Positions 16,533 to 25,455 of a stretch of 64,000 bases of DNA are shown here, piece by piece; the first letter of the stretch is position 1; every line of letters starts with the position of its first letter. The position numbers were made by a program, and so were the translations under genes. The DNA lies in NCBI GenBank assembly GCA_016865505.2, contig AP025252.1, forward strand, positions 3,906,001 through 3,970,000. Reading direction: 5' to 3'. The DNA comes from Bryobacterales bacterium F-183. GTDB taxonomy: Bacteria > Acidobacteriota > Terriglobia > Bryobacterales > Bryobacteraceae. The notes under the pieces are model-generated. The model was given only the letters and a program-made list of their open reading frames with translations, did no database searches and was not told the origin of the DNA.

Positions 16533-18281
16533 TTATTCCCACTCGATGGTGCCTGGCGGCTTATTGGTGAGGTCGCAGAAGACGCCGCACAAACCTTCGA
16601 CCTCGCGAAGTTGCGCCACAATCTGGCTCAGTACATCGGTGGGTATCGGCGTCGCGTCCGCTGTCATGCCGTCGACGGATTGAATGGGCCGCAGCACTAC
16701 AGAATCCGGTCGATCCTCCGTCCCCAGCGGAATCAGCACCACCGGAAACTGCCAGACCCTGGTCTCAAAGCCCGTCTCGACAGATAACTTGCGCACAATC
16801 GCATCGGCACGACGCAACCGCGCCAGCCGAGCCTCATCGAGTATTGCCGGCCGCACCGCCATATCCGCAACCGGCACATGCAACCATGCGAGGCTCACCG
16901 CGCGATTCACATCGGTGCGCTTGTTGACGATGGCCGTCGCCACCGCGCGATCTTCTTCCTTGGTCACCAGCACCGAACGGTACGTACGCGAATCGCCCTG
17001 CACGCCGACCGATTGAATCGGCAACACCCACCCGTCTTCCGTCTCCACAGGAGACCCCGACGACGTCGTACACAAGCAGCGAATCGCCAGACCCGGGCCA
17101 GGGAAAGGATGCCGATCCAGGAATGCATCGGGCAGCCCAAGCTGCCGCCCAATCGCGCGAACCTCGTCCTTATAGAACTGCGTCAGCGGCTCAATGATGC
17201 GATTCTCATCAATCAGCTTTTGAATCGCCGGCACACGATTGTGATGCGTCTTGATCAGGTCCGCCTTTGCCGTACCGCCGGACTCGATCGTGTCGGGATA
17301 AATCGTGCCCTGACCCAGAATCCAGTTGCCGCTGGTGAACATGCCGCTATTCAGGACACGTTCCTGCACGTTCACAAACTGCTGTCCGATGATGTGCCGC
17401 TTCTTCTCGGGCTCCGTTGCCGCGCCCAGCGCGTCTAAAAATTCCTTGCGCGAATCCTCGACATGGAAGTGCGTCGCGCCGAGCTTAGCAAACAGATCGC
17501 CGACAAACTCCGTCTCGCCCTCGCGCATGAGCCCCGTGTCGACATACGCGCCGTACACTCGCTCAGGACCAAGCGCCCGTAAACACAGCGTGTACGCGAC
17601 AGTTGAATCTACGCCGCCACTCACAAAGAAGAACACATTGCGTCCCGCAGCGGTCTGCCGGATCTGCTCTTCCACCTGCTCGATCAGCCCCGTCGGATTC
17701 CAATCGGGCTCGCAACCGGCAGCCAGAAACAGGAAGTTTGAAAGGATCTCGCGACCGTGCGCCGTATGCACAACCTCGGGATGGAACTGCACGCCGTACT
17801 GCTGCGTGGCGGCATTGGCCATCGCCGCAATCGCGCATGTCTCGGTGCTGGCAATCGTCGAAAACCCCGGAGGCACCTGCGTGACCTTGTCGCGATGGCT
17901 CATCCAAACGCGCTGCGTCTTGGGCAGGCCGTCAAGTAGCACGCTGGCATTCTCAATCGTGATCTCCGCCGAGCCGTACTCGCCTTTATCGCCTTTCGAA
18001 ACCACGCCGCCGGCCAGGTGCGCGATCAACTGCTGCCCGTAGCATATGCCCAGTACAGCAACGCCAGCGAGCTTCAGAATGTCCGGATCAATGGTAGGAC
18101 TTCCAGCCTCATACACGCTGCTGGGGCCGCCGGAAATGATGATGCCCTTGGCATCGCGAAGTTCGGACGCTGGCGCGTCGCTCGGTCGTACTTCGGCCGA
18201 CACGCCGAGTTCGCGAACCTTACGAGCGATCAGATGGCAGTACTGTCCGCCTGCGTCCAGAACAAAGATTTGGGGAGCCAA
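16533..18281 (-). CDS. guaA: GMP synthase (glutamine-hydrolysing), long form
   Basis: 582 aa. The N-terminal class I amidotransferase domain has the nucleophile GICYGQQ and FHPEV. The ATP-pyrophosphatase domain has the P-loop VSGGVDSTVA, and the C-terminal dimerisation domain ends with KPPGTIEWE. It converts XMP to GMP using ATP and glutamine. It is about 60 residues longer than the common bacterial enzyme, and the start reads LDAGGQYCHLIA instead of the usual LDFGSQYTQLIA. The TTG start is fixed by the domain edge and by a TAGAAT hexamer 5 bases upstream. It heads the operon guaA-lpxD-LOG-PP2C-nnr-tsaE. Confidence 0.93.
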   Translation of the reverse strand: MAPQIFVLDAGGQYCHLIARKVRELGVSAEVRPSDAPASELRDAKGIIISGGPSSVYEAGSPTIDPDILKLAGVAVLGICYGQQLIAHLAGGVVSKGDKGEYGSAEITIENASVLLDGLPKTQRVWMSHRDKVTQVPPGFSTIASTETCAIAAMANAATQQYGVQFHPEVVHTAHGREILSNFLFLAAGCEPDWNPTGLIEQVEEQIRQTAAGRNVFFFVSGGVDSTVAYTLCLRALGPERVYGAYVDTGLMREGETEFVGDLFAKLGATHFHVEDSRKEFLDALGAATEPEKKRHIIGQQFVNVQERVLNSGMFTSGNWILGQGTIYPDTIESGGTAKADLIKTHHNRVPAIQKLIDENRIIEPLTQFYKDEVRAIGRQLGLPDAFLDRHPFPGPGLAIRCLCTTSSGSPVETEDGWVLPIQSVGVQGDSRTYRSVLVTKEEDRAVATAIVNKRTDVNRAVSLAWLHVPVADMAVRPAILDEARLARLRRADAIVRKLSVETGFETRVWQFPVVLIPLGTEDRPDSVVLRPIQSVDGMTADATPIPTDVLSQIVAQLREVEGLCGVFCDLTNKPPGTIEWE

Positions 18282-18286
18282 ATTCT

Positions 18287-18292
18287 ATTCTA
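18287..18292 (-). promoter_or_regulatory. -10-like hexamer of guaA
   Basis: TAGAAT on the minus strand ends 5 bases before the TTG start of guaA. A clear -35 at the normal distance is not seen. It fits the short promoter-to-start distance seen at other unit heads in the window. Confidence 0.3.
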
Positions 18293-18375
18293 GCGATTAC
18301 CGGTTGCCGCAAAACCACAAGAGATAGCCGCACGCCATGTAGATGGAATGTGGCGCTTCTTTTCAGTCATGTAGA

Positions 18376-18404
18376 TTGACAAAGAGTACTTCATGGCATA
18401 AAGT
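18376..18404 (+). promoter_or_regulatory. Sigma-70-like promoter of the serine hydrolase gene
   Basis: A perfect TTGACA (18376-18381), a 17-base spacer and TAAAGT (18399-18404). The predicted start of transcription, 18411-18412, coincides with the ATG at 18412, suggesting a leaderless mRNA. Confidence 0.6.
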
Positions 18405-18411
18405 GGTCTCG

Positions 18412-19731
18412 ATGATGCAAGCTCTTCTCGCCGGAATCGCGATGCTCGCGACCGCCGCCTCCGCCCAGCAGGCGTTCTCAACAGCCAAGCTGGATCAGTT
18501 TCTCGATCGGCTGGCGGAGAAGAACAAGGGCATGGGCAGTCTCGTACTTGCCAAGAACGGCCAAGCGGTTTACTGGCGATCCTTCGGCTATGCGCAGATC
18601 ACCGCAAGCGAGAAAAAGCCGCTCAGCGCGGACACCCGCTACCGCATCTCGTCCATTACCAAGACCTACACGGCGGTGATGGTCTTTCAACTTGCCGAGG
18701 AAGGGAAGTTGTCCCTTTCCACCACGCTCGACAGGTTCTTCCCGCAGATTCCGAACGCACCCAGGATCACCATCGCGCACATCCTGGCGCATCGCAGCGG
18801 CATCCACGACATCGAGGCCGGAGGTGGTTGGGCCATGCAGGCGCGTACGCCGGACGAAGTGATTGCACGCATCGCGCAGGGTCCATCCGATTTTGAGCCG
18901 GACACCCAGCACCGTTACAGCAACGCCGGCTACAACCTCCTCGGCTACATCGTGGAAAAAGCCGGCGGCAAGCCGTATCAGGAGGCCTTGAAGGAGCGGA
19001 TCTCGTCCCCGATCGGACTGCAGGACACGTACCTTGGCACTGGCAATACAGATCCTGCAAGGCACGAAGCTCTGTCTTACCGCTTTCTCGGCGAGTGGAA
19101 AGAAGCGCCGGAACTGCACTTCAGCGTTCCGGGCGGGGCCGGCGCCATTGTCTCCACTCCTGCCGACATGGCCAAGTTCATCCACGCTTTGTTTGAGGGC
19201 AAGCTGGTGAAGCCGGAAAGTCTGAAGCAGATGATGACAATGCGCGACGGCGAAGGGATGGGATTTGAGTCCTTCACGTTCGGCGGCAAGACGTTCTATG
19301 GGCACACCGGTGGCAGCAATAGTTCGGGGTCGTGGCTCGCGTACCAACCCGAGGACAAACTCGCGCTAGCGTACGTCACCAACGCCAAGATTTACCCTGT
19401 ACGCGACATCGTCTCGGGAGCCTTGGACATCTACTGGGGGCGCCCGTTCCAGGTGCCGGCCTTTGAAGCTTTCCAGGTTCCGGTTGAGCTGCTCGACAAG
19501 TACACGGGCACCTACACCGTTCCAAACGCACCGGCAAAGGCCAGGATCACTCGCCAGGGTTCGACGCTGTACTTCTACCCGCCAGGCCAGAGCGAAGGCG
19601 CGGCGCTTGAAGCAACCGCGGAGAACAAGTTCCGAATCGAACCCGCCGTGTCGTTTGAGTTCGATGTCGCCAAAGGCGAGATGACCGTCACCCGCGCAGG
19701 CCAACGCCGCGTCTTCCGGAAGGAACCGTAA
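18412..19731 (+). CDS. Secreted serine hydrolase, beta-lactamase/class C PBP family
   Basis: 439 aa with a signal peptide (MMQALLAGIAMLATAASA, cleavage near AQQ). Class C beta-lactamase/PBP4 motifs are present: SxxK in ISSITKTY, YxN in HRYSNAGYNLLG, and HTGG as the KTG-like third motif. A C-terminal beta-rich lipocalin-like domain (about 350-439, YTGTYTVPNAP...) follows. Members of this family are esterases, peptidases or D-aminopeptidases; resistance to beta-lactams cannot be claimed. The start is set by the signal peptide and by the promoter; an in-frame extension upstream would lack both. It is convergent with the next gene, 8 bases away. Confidence 0.87.
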   Translation: MMQALLAGIAMLATAASAQQAFSTAKLDQFLDRLAEKNKGMGSLVLAKNGQAVYWRSFGYAQITASEKKPLSADTRYRISSITKTYTAVMVFQLAEEGKLSLSTTLDRFFPQIPNAPRITIAHILAHRSGIHDIEAGGGWAMQARTPDEVIARIAQGPSDFEPDTQHRYSNAGYNLLGYIVEKAGGKPYQEALKERISSPIGLQDTYLGTGNTDPARHEALSYRFLGEWKEAPELHFSVPGGAGAIVSTPADMAKFIHALFEGKLVKPESLKQMMTMRDGEGMGFESFTFGGKTFYGHTGGSNSSGSWLAYQPEDKLALAYVTNAKIYPVRDIVSGALDIYWGRPFQVPAFEAFQVPVELLDKYTGTYTVPNAPAKARITRQGSTLYFYPPGQSEGAALEATAENKFRIEPAVSFEFDVAKGEMTVTRAGQRRVFRKEP

Positions 19732-19739
19732 CCGCGCTT

Positions 19740-21137
19740 TTACTTCTTGTCGCGGATCGAGTACAGATGCTTCTCGGTACGCAACAGCAGCCGGTCGCCC
19801 ACCATGGCCGGTGTTGCCAGCGCCATCTCGCCAAGATCGTTGGTGTGCAGTAGCTCGAACTTCTCGCCTGCCTGAATCACAAACGTACGCCCCTCTTCGT
19901 TGATGCAGAAGATCTTGCCGTCGTACGCCCAGGGTGACGACGTGTAGTCGCCACCTTCGCCCACGCGGGTCTTGTACGTTTGTATGCCGGTTTTGGCGTC
20001 AAATCGCGTCAGAATCCCGGTATGTGTCAGAACATAGATACCGCCCTGGTACGCCAACTGCGTCGGCAGGTACGTGCCCGCCTTCGGCTGCAGCCATGCG
20101 ACGTACTCGTTCAGCTTTGCGCCGTCCTGTGCCGTGATGTCACCCGTCGCGCCCGGCTTTACGGCGGCCACCGCCTTGCCCGTCCCGCCATTCAGATACA
20201 GCAGCCCATCGTACGCATAGGGACTCGGAATCGGCATCGCCCCCATACCGCCCAAACGCCACAGTTCCTTGCCTTCCAGGTCATAGCTGATCGCCACCGC
20301 CGGACCAATGGTCACGATCTCCGTCCGCAAGCTGTGTTTCCAGATGTACGGCGTGGACCATCCCGTCTGCCGGTCTGAACCCTTCAAATGGATCTGCCTA
20401 GCCGTACGCCACACCTGCTTACCCGTATGCTTATCCAGAGCCGCAATGAACTGCTCCTGCTCGTTGTCGTTCACGAACACCAGCAGATCGTTCACCAGCA
20501 CGGGGGACGACGCCGTACCAAAGTCGTGTACCGTTGGAAAGCTCTGCTGCCGCGAGGTCCACACCGGGTTGCCCTTGAAGTCGAACGCGTAAGCACCCAG
20601 GTTGTTGATGTACACGTAGACACGCTTGCCGTCGGTCACCGGCGTCTCAGAACAAAAGCTGTTCTTGCGATGACGTCCGCCGGGAGGCTTCCCGCTATAG
20701 AACTCGCGCTTCCAGCGGACACGCCCCGTGTCCAGATCGAGCGCGTACAGGAAGTAATGCAGCGACACTTCGTCGGGAAACTCAAAGTCTCGCGCATTCA
20801 GCTTGGCGCGCAGTTCTTTGCCTTCCAGACCCTGCTTGCGCAGCTCCGCCGAATAGTCGTTGGAGTACGTGGTGCCCTTTTGCGGCTGCTTGGCGGCACC
20901 GTCCGTGGTTACGGTTGTCAGAAAGACGTACTTGCCGGAAACGATGGGCGAAGACCATCCAAGACCCGGAATCTCGGCGCTCCATTCCACGTTCGACGTC
21001 GTCGACCACGACACCGGCAGCTTCGCATTGTCACCCGACGGATTCGCCAGCGGTCCCCGAAATCCAGGCCACTCCGGCGGCCGGTCGGCCGCAAGCAGCG
21101 CACCAGCCACCAAAGACATCACCAGACACAAGCGCAT
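19740..21137 (-). CDS. Secreted PQQ-like beta-propeller protein (copy 2)
   Basis: 465 aa with a signal peptide (MRLCLVMSLVAGALLA). The opening WPGFRGPLANPSG and repeated blades such as VYLFLTTVTTDG, YVYINNLGAYAFDFKGN and YDGLLYLNGGTGKAVA are typical of the quinoprotein dehydrogenase-like (PQQ-binding-like) eight-bladed fold. Residues for a catalytic quinoprotein were not identified, so binding of PQQ is not assured. It is a tandem duplicate of the gene at 21203-22600: same length and near-identical blocks throughout (for example SETPVTDGKRVYVYINNLGA). It lies 65 bases downstream of that copy and probably on the same transcript. Confidence 0.85.
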   Translation of the reverse strand: MRLCLVMSLVAGALLAADRPPEWPGFRGPLANPSGDNAKLPVSWSTTSNVEWSAEIPGLGWSSPIVSGKYVFLTTVTTDGAAKQPQKGTTYSNDYSAELRKQGLEGKELRAKLNARDFEFPDEVSLHYFLYALDLDTGRVRWKREFYSGKPPGGRHRKNSFCSETPVTDGKRVYVYINNLGAYAFDFKGNPVWTSRQQSFPTVHDFGTASSPVLVNDLLVFVNDNEQEQFIAALDKHTGKQVWRTARQIHLKGSDRQTGWSTPYIWKHSLRTEIVTIGPAVAISYDLEGKELWRLGGMGAMPIPSPYAYDGLLYLNGGTGKAVAAVKPGATGDITAQDGAKLNEYVAWLQPKAGTYLPTQLAYQGGIYVLTHTGILTRFDAKTGIQTYKTRVGEGGDYTSSPWAYDGKIFCINEEGRTFVIQAGEKFELLHTNDLGEMALATPAMVGDRLLLRTEKHLYSIRDKK

Positions 21138-21202
21138 GATTGTCTCCTCGCAGTATGCAGTAGCGCCATCCTACGGGGATTCCTTCGCGCCCGGTTGTTA
21201 TT

Positions 21203-22600
21203 CTACCGGCTCTTGTTGCGCAGCGAGTACAGGTGCTTTTCCGTACGCAGCAGTAAGCGGTCGCCCACCATCGCCGGCGTCGCCAGCGCCATCTCGCCCA
21301 GGTCGTTGGTGTTCAGCAGTTCGAACTTATCGCCCGCCTTCAGCACGAACGTACGGCCCTCTTCGTTGATGCAGAAAACCTTGCCGTTGTAGCCCCAGGG
21401 CGAGGACGTATAGTCGCCACCTTCACCAATGCGCGTCTTGTACGTCTGTACGCCGGTTTTGGCATCGAACCGCGTCAGGATGCCGTTGTGCGTCAGCACG
21501 TACAGCCCGCCCTCGTAGGCCAACTGCGTCGGCAGGTACGTACCCGCTTTGGGCTGAATCCACGCGACATGCTCGTTCAGCTTGGCCCCATCTGGAGTCG
21601 TGATGTCGCCCGTCGCGCCAGGCTTCACAGCCGCCAGCGCCTTACCCGCGCCGCCGTTCAGGTACAGCAGCCCGTCGTACGCATAGGGACTCGGAATCGG
21701 CATCGCGCCCATTCCGCCCATGCGCCACAGTTCCTGACCTTCCAGGTCGTAGCTCACCGCCATCGCCGGACCGATCGTCACGATCTCCGTCCGCATCGGA
21801 TGCTTCCAAACAAACGGCGTGGACCAACCCGTCTGCCGGTCCGAACCCTTCAGATGGATCTCGCGCTTTTTGCGCCACACCTGCTTGCCGGTGTTCTTAT
21901 CGAGCGCCGCGATGAACTGCTCCTTCTCGTTGTCGTTGACAAACACCAGCAGGTCATTCACCAGCACCGGCGACGATCCCGTGCCGAACTCCAGAATCGT
22001 GGGGTACTTCTCTGTCGGCGTACTCCAAACCTGGTTGCCCTTCAAGTCAAACGCATACGCACCCAGGTTGTTGATGTACACATAGACGCGCTTGCCATCG
22101 GTCACCGGGGTTTCGGAAGAAAAGCTGTTCTTGCGGTGGCGGCCACCTGGAGGCTTGCCGGCGTAAAACTCGCGCTTCCACTTCACCTTGCCCGAATCGA
22201 GATCGAGCGCGTACAGGAAGTAATGCAGCGACACCTCGTCGGGCATTTCAAAGTCGCGCTGATTGAGCTTGTCGATCAGCTCTTTGTCCTTGTACCCCTG
22301 CTTCTGCAGTTCCGCGATGTACTCGTTCGAGTAGTTCACGCCCTTCTGCGGCTTCTTCGCCTCGCCGTCAGTGGTGACCGTGGTGAGGAACACCGTCTTT
22401 CCGGCCACAATCGGCGACGACCAGCCAAGCCCTGGGATGTTCGCCGACCATTCGACATTCGAAGTGGTCGACCACGTATCCGGCAGCTTGGCATTTTCGG
22501 TAGCGGGGTTCGCCAAAGGACCGCGGAACCCTGGCCAACCGGTGTCAGCGCCAAACGCGCCTAGACCCAGGACCAAAGACGTGCAAATTGCAGCTCGCAT
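21203..22600 (-). CDS. Secreted PQQ-like beta-propeller protein (copy 1)
   Basis: 465 aa with signal peptide (MRAAICTSLVLGLGAFGA). Same propeller architecture as its neighbour: WPGFRGPLANPATENAK at the start, KNSFSSETPVTDGKRVYVY in the middle and GDYTSSPWGYNGKVFCINEE near the end. Its ATG directly abuts the yjbQ stop (TAA ATG), so it is the fourth gene of purS-glmS-yjbQ-PQQ1-PQQ2. The protein is probably periplasmic. The substrate is unknown; similar proteins in this phylum occur in many copies. Confidence 0.87.
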   Translation of the reverse strand: MRAAICTSLVLGLGAFGADTGWPGFRGPLANPATENAKLPDTWSTTSNVEWSANIPGLGWSSPIVAGKTVFLTTVTTDGEAKKPQKGVNYSNEYIAELQKQGYKDKELIDKLNQRDFEMPDEVSLHYFLYALDLDSGKVKWKREFYAGKPPGGRHRKNSFSSETPVTDGKRVYVYINNLGAYAFDLKGNQVWSTPTEKYPTILEFGTGSSPVLVNDLLVFVNDNEKEQFIAALDKNTGKQVWRKKREIHLKGSDRQTGWSTPFVWKHPMRTEIVTIGPAMAVSYDLEGQELWRMGGMGAMPIPSPYAYDGLLYLNGGAGKALAAVKPGATGDITTPDGAKLNEHVAWIQPKAGTYLPTQLAYEGGLYVLTHNGILTRFDAKTGVQTYKTRIGEGGDYTSSPWGYNGKVFCINEEGRTFVLKAGDKFELLNTNDLGEMALATPAMVGDRLLLRTEKHLYSLRNKSR

Positions 22601-23020
22601 TTATTCCCCCATGACATGCAGCGCGATCGTCCTGCGATGCGGCGCCGACCGGTGTTCGAACAGATAGATCCCCTGCCAGGTGCCGAGCGCCATTTCGCCC
22701 CCGATCACCGGAACAGATAAGGAGGTAGACGTAAGTGCCGACTTTATGTGAGCAGGCATGTCGTCAGGACCTTCTAAAGTATGGCGGTAATGCGGATCGT
22801 TTTCCGGTGCAATGCGTTCGAAATAGTCAGTGAGGTCACGAACCACGTCCGGGTCCGCGTTCTCCTGAATCACCAGCGATGCCGACGTATGCTGAACAAA
22901 CACCGTCAGCAACCCGTTCTGTATGCCGGTGTGTCCCAGCCAGTTCTCCACCTCGCGGGTGAAGTCGGTAAAGCCTTTGCCACGCGTCCGGATCTCGATC
23001 CGGTGCACTGCCTGCCGCAT
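22601..23020 (-). CDS. YjbQ / UPF0047 family protein
   Basis: 139 aa. The family signature is complete: GLLTVFVQHTSASLVIQENADPDV, DMPAHIKSAL, and GTWQGIYLFEHR with its conserved histidine. This small beta-sandwich family has been called secondary thiamine-phosphate synthase, but its physiological role is unsettled. The ATG at 23020 overlaps the glmS stop by one base (TAATG). The alternative start 17 codons upstream lies within glmS and is rejected. Confidence 0.9.
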   Translation of the reverse strand: MRQAVHRIEIRTRGKGFTDFTREVENWLGHTGIQNGLLTVFVQHTSASLVIQENADPDVVRDLTDYFERIAPENDPHYRHTLEGPDDMPAHIKSALTSTSLSVPVIGGEMALGTWQGIYLFEHRSAPHRRTIALHVMGE

Positions 23021-24882
23021 TATTCGACAGTAACGCTCTTGGCCAGGTTGCGGGGCTGGTCGACATCGCAACCGCGGCGTACGGCCACGTGATAGGCGAT
23101 CAACTGCAGCGGCACCACTTCCAGAATCGGCAGCAGCAGTTCACTCGTATCCGGTACGCGAATCACATACTCGGCCACCTTTGCAATATCCTGGTCGCTC
23201 TCATTCGCGATCGCCACCACGATGCCTTCGCGCGCCTTCACTTCCTGGATGTTCGACAGCGTCTTCTCATACCGCGTCTGGCTTTCGTGATCGTTCGGAT
23301 CGCGCGTCGCCACCACAACCACCGGAAGATTGCCGTCAATCAGCGCATTCGGACCATGCTTCATCTCACCCGCCGGATACCCTTCGGCGTGAATGTAGCT
23401 GATCTCCTTCAGCTTCAACGCGCCTTCCAAAGCCATCGGGAAGTGGATGCCACGGCCCAGGTACAAGAAGTCCGTCGCCCGGAACAGCTTCTTCGACAAT
23501 TCGTCGTACCCCGGGTCTTCCTGCAGCATCGCTTCCATCTGCGACGGCAAGTGCAGCAACTGCCGCATCAGGCTCTTCGACTGTTCGTCGCTCAGCTTGC
23601 CGCGAACCTGCCCCAGGTACATGGCCAGGATGAACAGCGCGGTCAACTGGCAGGTAAACGCCTTGGTGGACGCCACCCCGATCTCCGGCCCCGCGTGCGT
23701 CATCAGCGTACCCGCCGATTCGCGCGTCATCATGGACCCTACGACGTTCACGATCGACAGCGTCTTCGCGCCCTTCTGTTTGGCCTCGCGCAACGCCGCC
23801 AGCGTATCTGCAGTCTCGCCCGACTGCGACACAACGACGGTCAACGTCTTCGCTGTCACGATCGGGTCGCGATACCGGAACTCGCTGCCGTAATCGACTT
23901 CCACCGGAATCCGCGCCAGCCGCTCGATCATGAACTTGCCCGCCAGCGCCGCATGCCAACTCGTACCGCAGGCAATGATCTTTACCGAATCGAACTCGCG
24001 GAAATCCTTCTCGCTGATCTCCATCTCGTCCAGGAACACGCGTCCGGTTTCCTGTCCGATGCGCCCCAGCATCGTGTCGCGGATCGCCCTTGGCTGCTCA
24101 TAGATTTCCTTGAGCATGAAGTGCTTGTATCCGCCCTTTTCCGCCATGATCGGGTCCCACAAAATGCGGGACACAGGACGATTGATGGTGCGCCCTGTGA
24201 AGTCGGTCAACTTCACGCCTTCCGGCGTAATGACAGCCATATCGCCGTCATGCAGAAAGATCACGTCGCGCGTATGCGACAGGATCGCAGGCACGTCGGA
24301 CGCGACAAAGTACTCGCCCTCACCCAGCCCGATCACCACCGGCGGACCCTGCCGCGCGGCAATAATCTTGTTCGGATCCCGGCGCGAAATCACGCACATC
24401 CCAAACACACCCTGCAGGCGTTGGATGGTCTTGCGCGCGGCGTCTTCCAGGTTCCCCTCAAAGTACCGGGAGACCAGATGCGGAATCACTTCGGTATCGG
24501 TCTCCGTCGTGAACTCCACGCCCTGATCCTGCAACTCCTGGCGAAGCTGCATGTAGTTTTCGATGATGCCGTTGTGGATCACCGCGAACTCGCCCGACGC
24601 ATCGCGATGCGGGTGCGCGTTCTCTTCGGTGGGACGGCCGTGCGTCGCCCAGCGCGTATGCCCGATACCGTACGTACCCGACACCGGGGACTGCTGGATG
24701 ACTTCTTCTAAGTTGCGCAGCTTGCCCGATGCGCGGCGCACCGCTAACTTCGAGGTCCCGTTCGAACCCTCCAGCACAGCAATGCCAGCGGAATCGTAAC
24801 CGCGATACTCAAGTTTCCGTAGGCCCTCAACGATTACTGGAGTAGCCTTCTTGTTTCCGACGTATCCGACAATTCCGCACAT
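23020..24882 (-). CDS. glmS: Glutamine-fructose-6-phosphate aminotransferase GlmS
   Basis: 620 aa. The catalytic Cys2 is exposed after Met removal (MCGIVGYVG), with the N-terminal nucleophile glutaminase domain ([18 protein letters not shown]) followed by two SIS domains ([38 protein letters not shown]). The C-terminus ends with the conserved LAKSVTVE. It makes glucosamine-6-phosphate for peptidoglycan and lipid A. No glmS ribozyme can lie directly upstream, since purS ends only 25 bases before the start. It is cotranscribed with purS upstream and yjbQ downstream. Confidence 0.96.
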   Translation of the reverse strand: MCGIVGYVGNKKATPVIVEGLRKLEYRGYDSAGIAVLEGSNGTSKLAVRRASGKLRNLEEVIQQSPVSGTYGIGHTRWATHGRPTEENAHPHRDASGEFAVIHNGIIENYMQLRQELQDQGVEFTTETDTEVIPHLVSRYFEGNLEDAARKTIQRLQGVFGMCVISRRDPNKIIAARQGPPVVIGLGEGEYFVASDVPAILSHTRDVIFLHDGDMAVITPEGVKLTDFTGRTINRPVSRILWDPIMAEKGGYKHFMLKEIYEQPRAIRDTMLGRIGQETGRVFLDEMEISEKDFREFDSVKIIACGTSWHAALAGKFMIERLARIPVEVDYGSEFRYRDPIVTAKTLTVVVSQSGETADTLAALREAKQKGAKTLSIVNVVGSMMTRESAGTLMTHAGPEIGVASTKAFTCQLTALFILAMYLGQVRGKLSDEQSKSLMRQLLHLPSQMEAMLQEDPGYDELSKKLFRATDFLYLGRGIHFPMALEGALKLKEISYIHAEGYPAGEMKHGPNALIDGNLPVVVVATRDPNDHESQTRYEKTLSNIQEVKAREGIVVAIANESDQDIAKVAEYVIRVPDTSELLLPILEVVPLQLIAYHVAVRRGCDVDQPRNLAKSVTVE

Positions 24883-24907
24883 ACCCTAGCGTATCGGCGC
24901 GCCCGCC

Positions 24908-25150
24908 TTAGTCCATTAGCTCGACCTTGTAGTCCTCAATCACCGGATTGGACAGAATGTCGTGAGAAATCTTCTCGATTTCCGCCGCTGCCGCCGCTTT
25001 ATCGGTGGCCGCAAGCTGCAAGTCAAAGAACTTTCCCTGCCGGACATCCTGCACCATGGTGTGGCCGAGCGACTTCAGGGCCGAATGGATCGCTTGCCCC
25101 TGCGCATCAAGGACAGAGGGCTTCATAGAAACGTAGACACGGGCAGTCAT
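24908..25150 (-). CDS. purS: Phosphoribosylformylglycinamidine synthase subunit PurS
   Basis: 80 aa, the normal PurS length. It starts with TARVYVSMKPSVLDAQGQAI and has ALKSLGH and VRQGKFFDLQL, the conserved small-subunit pattern. PurS bridges PurL and PurQ in FGAM synthase, step four of purine synthesis. purL and purQ are absent here, so the complex is split on the chromosome. The ATG at 25150 starts the conserved domain and lies 12 bases after a TACAAT hexamer. Confidence 0.9.
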   Translation of the reverse strand: MTARVYVSMKPSVLDAQGQAIHSALKSLGHTMVQDVRQGKFFDLQLAATDKAAAAAEIEKISHDILSNPVIEDYKVELMD

Positions 25151-25162
25151 GCAAGTGTTTCC

Positions 25163-25195
25163 ATTGTAGCCGCGATTCAGGCTATCGTTCGATAG
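25163..25195 (-). promoter_or_regulatory. Putative purS-glmS promoter with palindromic operator
   Basis: On the minus strand a -10-like TACAAT (25168-25163) lies 12 bases before the purS ATG. Where the -35 should be there is a perfect inverted repeat CTATCG-TT-CGATAG (25182-25195) instead of a TTGACA-like box. This arrangement suggests a regulator binding at the -35 position. The leader would be only about 5 bases. Confidence 0.45.
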
Positions 25196-25455
25196 GTTGT
25201 AGTAATCGTTGGACTTCCACCGCTCCGGCTTATGTGGATGATTCGTAATTTCAATTGGCAACAGGCCATTTGTTTCCCGTAACATTAGGTTCAAGATCAA
25301 CCAAGATTCTTAACGTTTTCCCGCCACCCGGTCGAGCCAAACTGCGCTGATACCGTGCGGCCCGCTGTACCCCAGCCCTCCGTCCGCGCTGGCTGCATTA
25401 CCCAAATCACCCCAAACTGCATTCGAACATTCGCATAGGAAGGTTCCAGGAAACG
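25196..25455. other. Intergenic region between purS and the outer-membrane-type gene
   Basis: Divergent intergenic DNA without a convincing gene or tRNA. An AGGAAGG ribosome-binding site at about 25438-25444 serves the gene at 25456. Some short frames cross it but none has family-like composition. Apart from the operator at its left edge I see no further structure. Confidence 0.5.

Noticed and set aside
23089-24711. A 540-codon open frame on the + strand opposite glmS
   Set aside because: It mirrors the glmS gene in a GC-rich region, is His/Arg-rich with no family signature, and glmS on the other strand is unmistakable.
24883-24907. glmS ribozyme upstream of glmS
   Set aside because: Only 25 bases separate purS and glmS, far too short for the ribozyme.
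25196-25455. Possible tRNA or riboswitch in the purS upstream gap
   Set aside because: No acceptor stem with T-loop and anticodon arm can be assembled, and no conserved riboswitch core is recognised.
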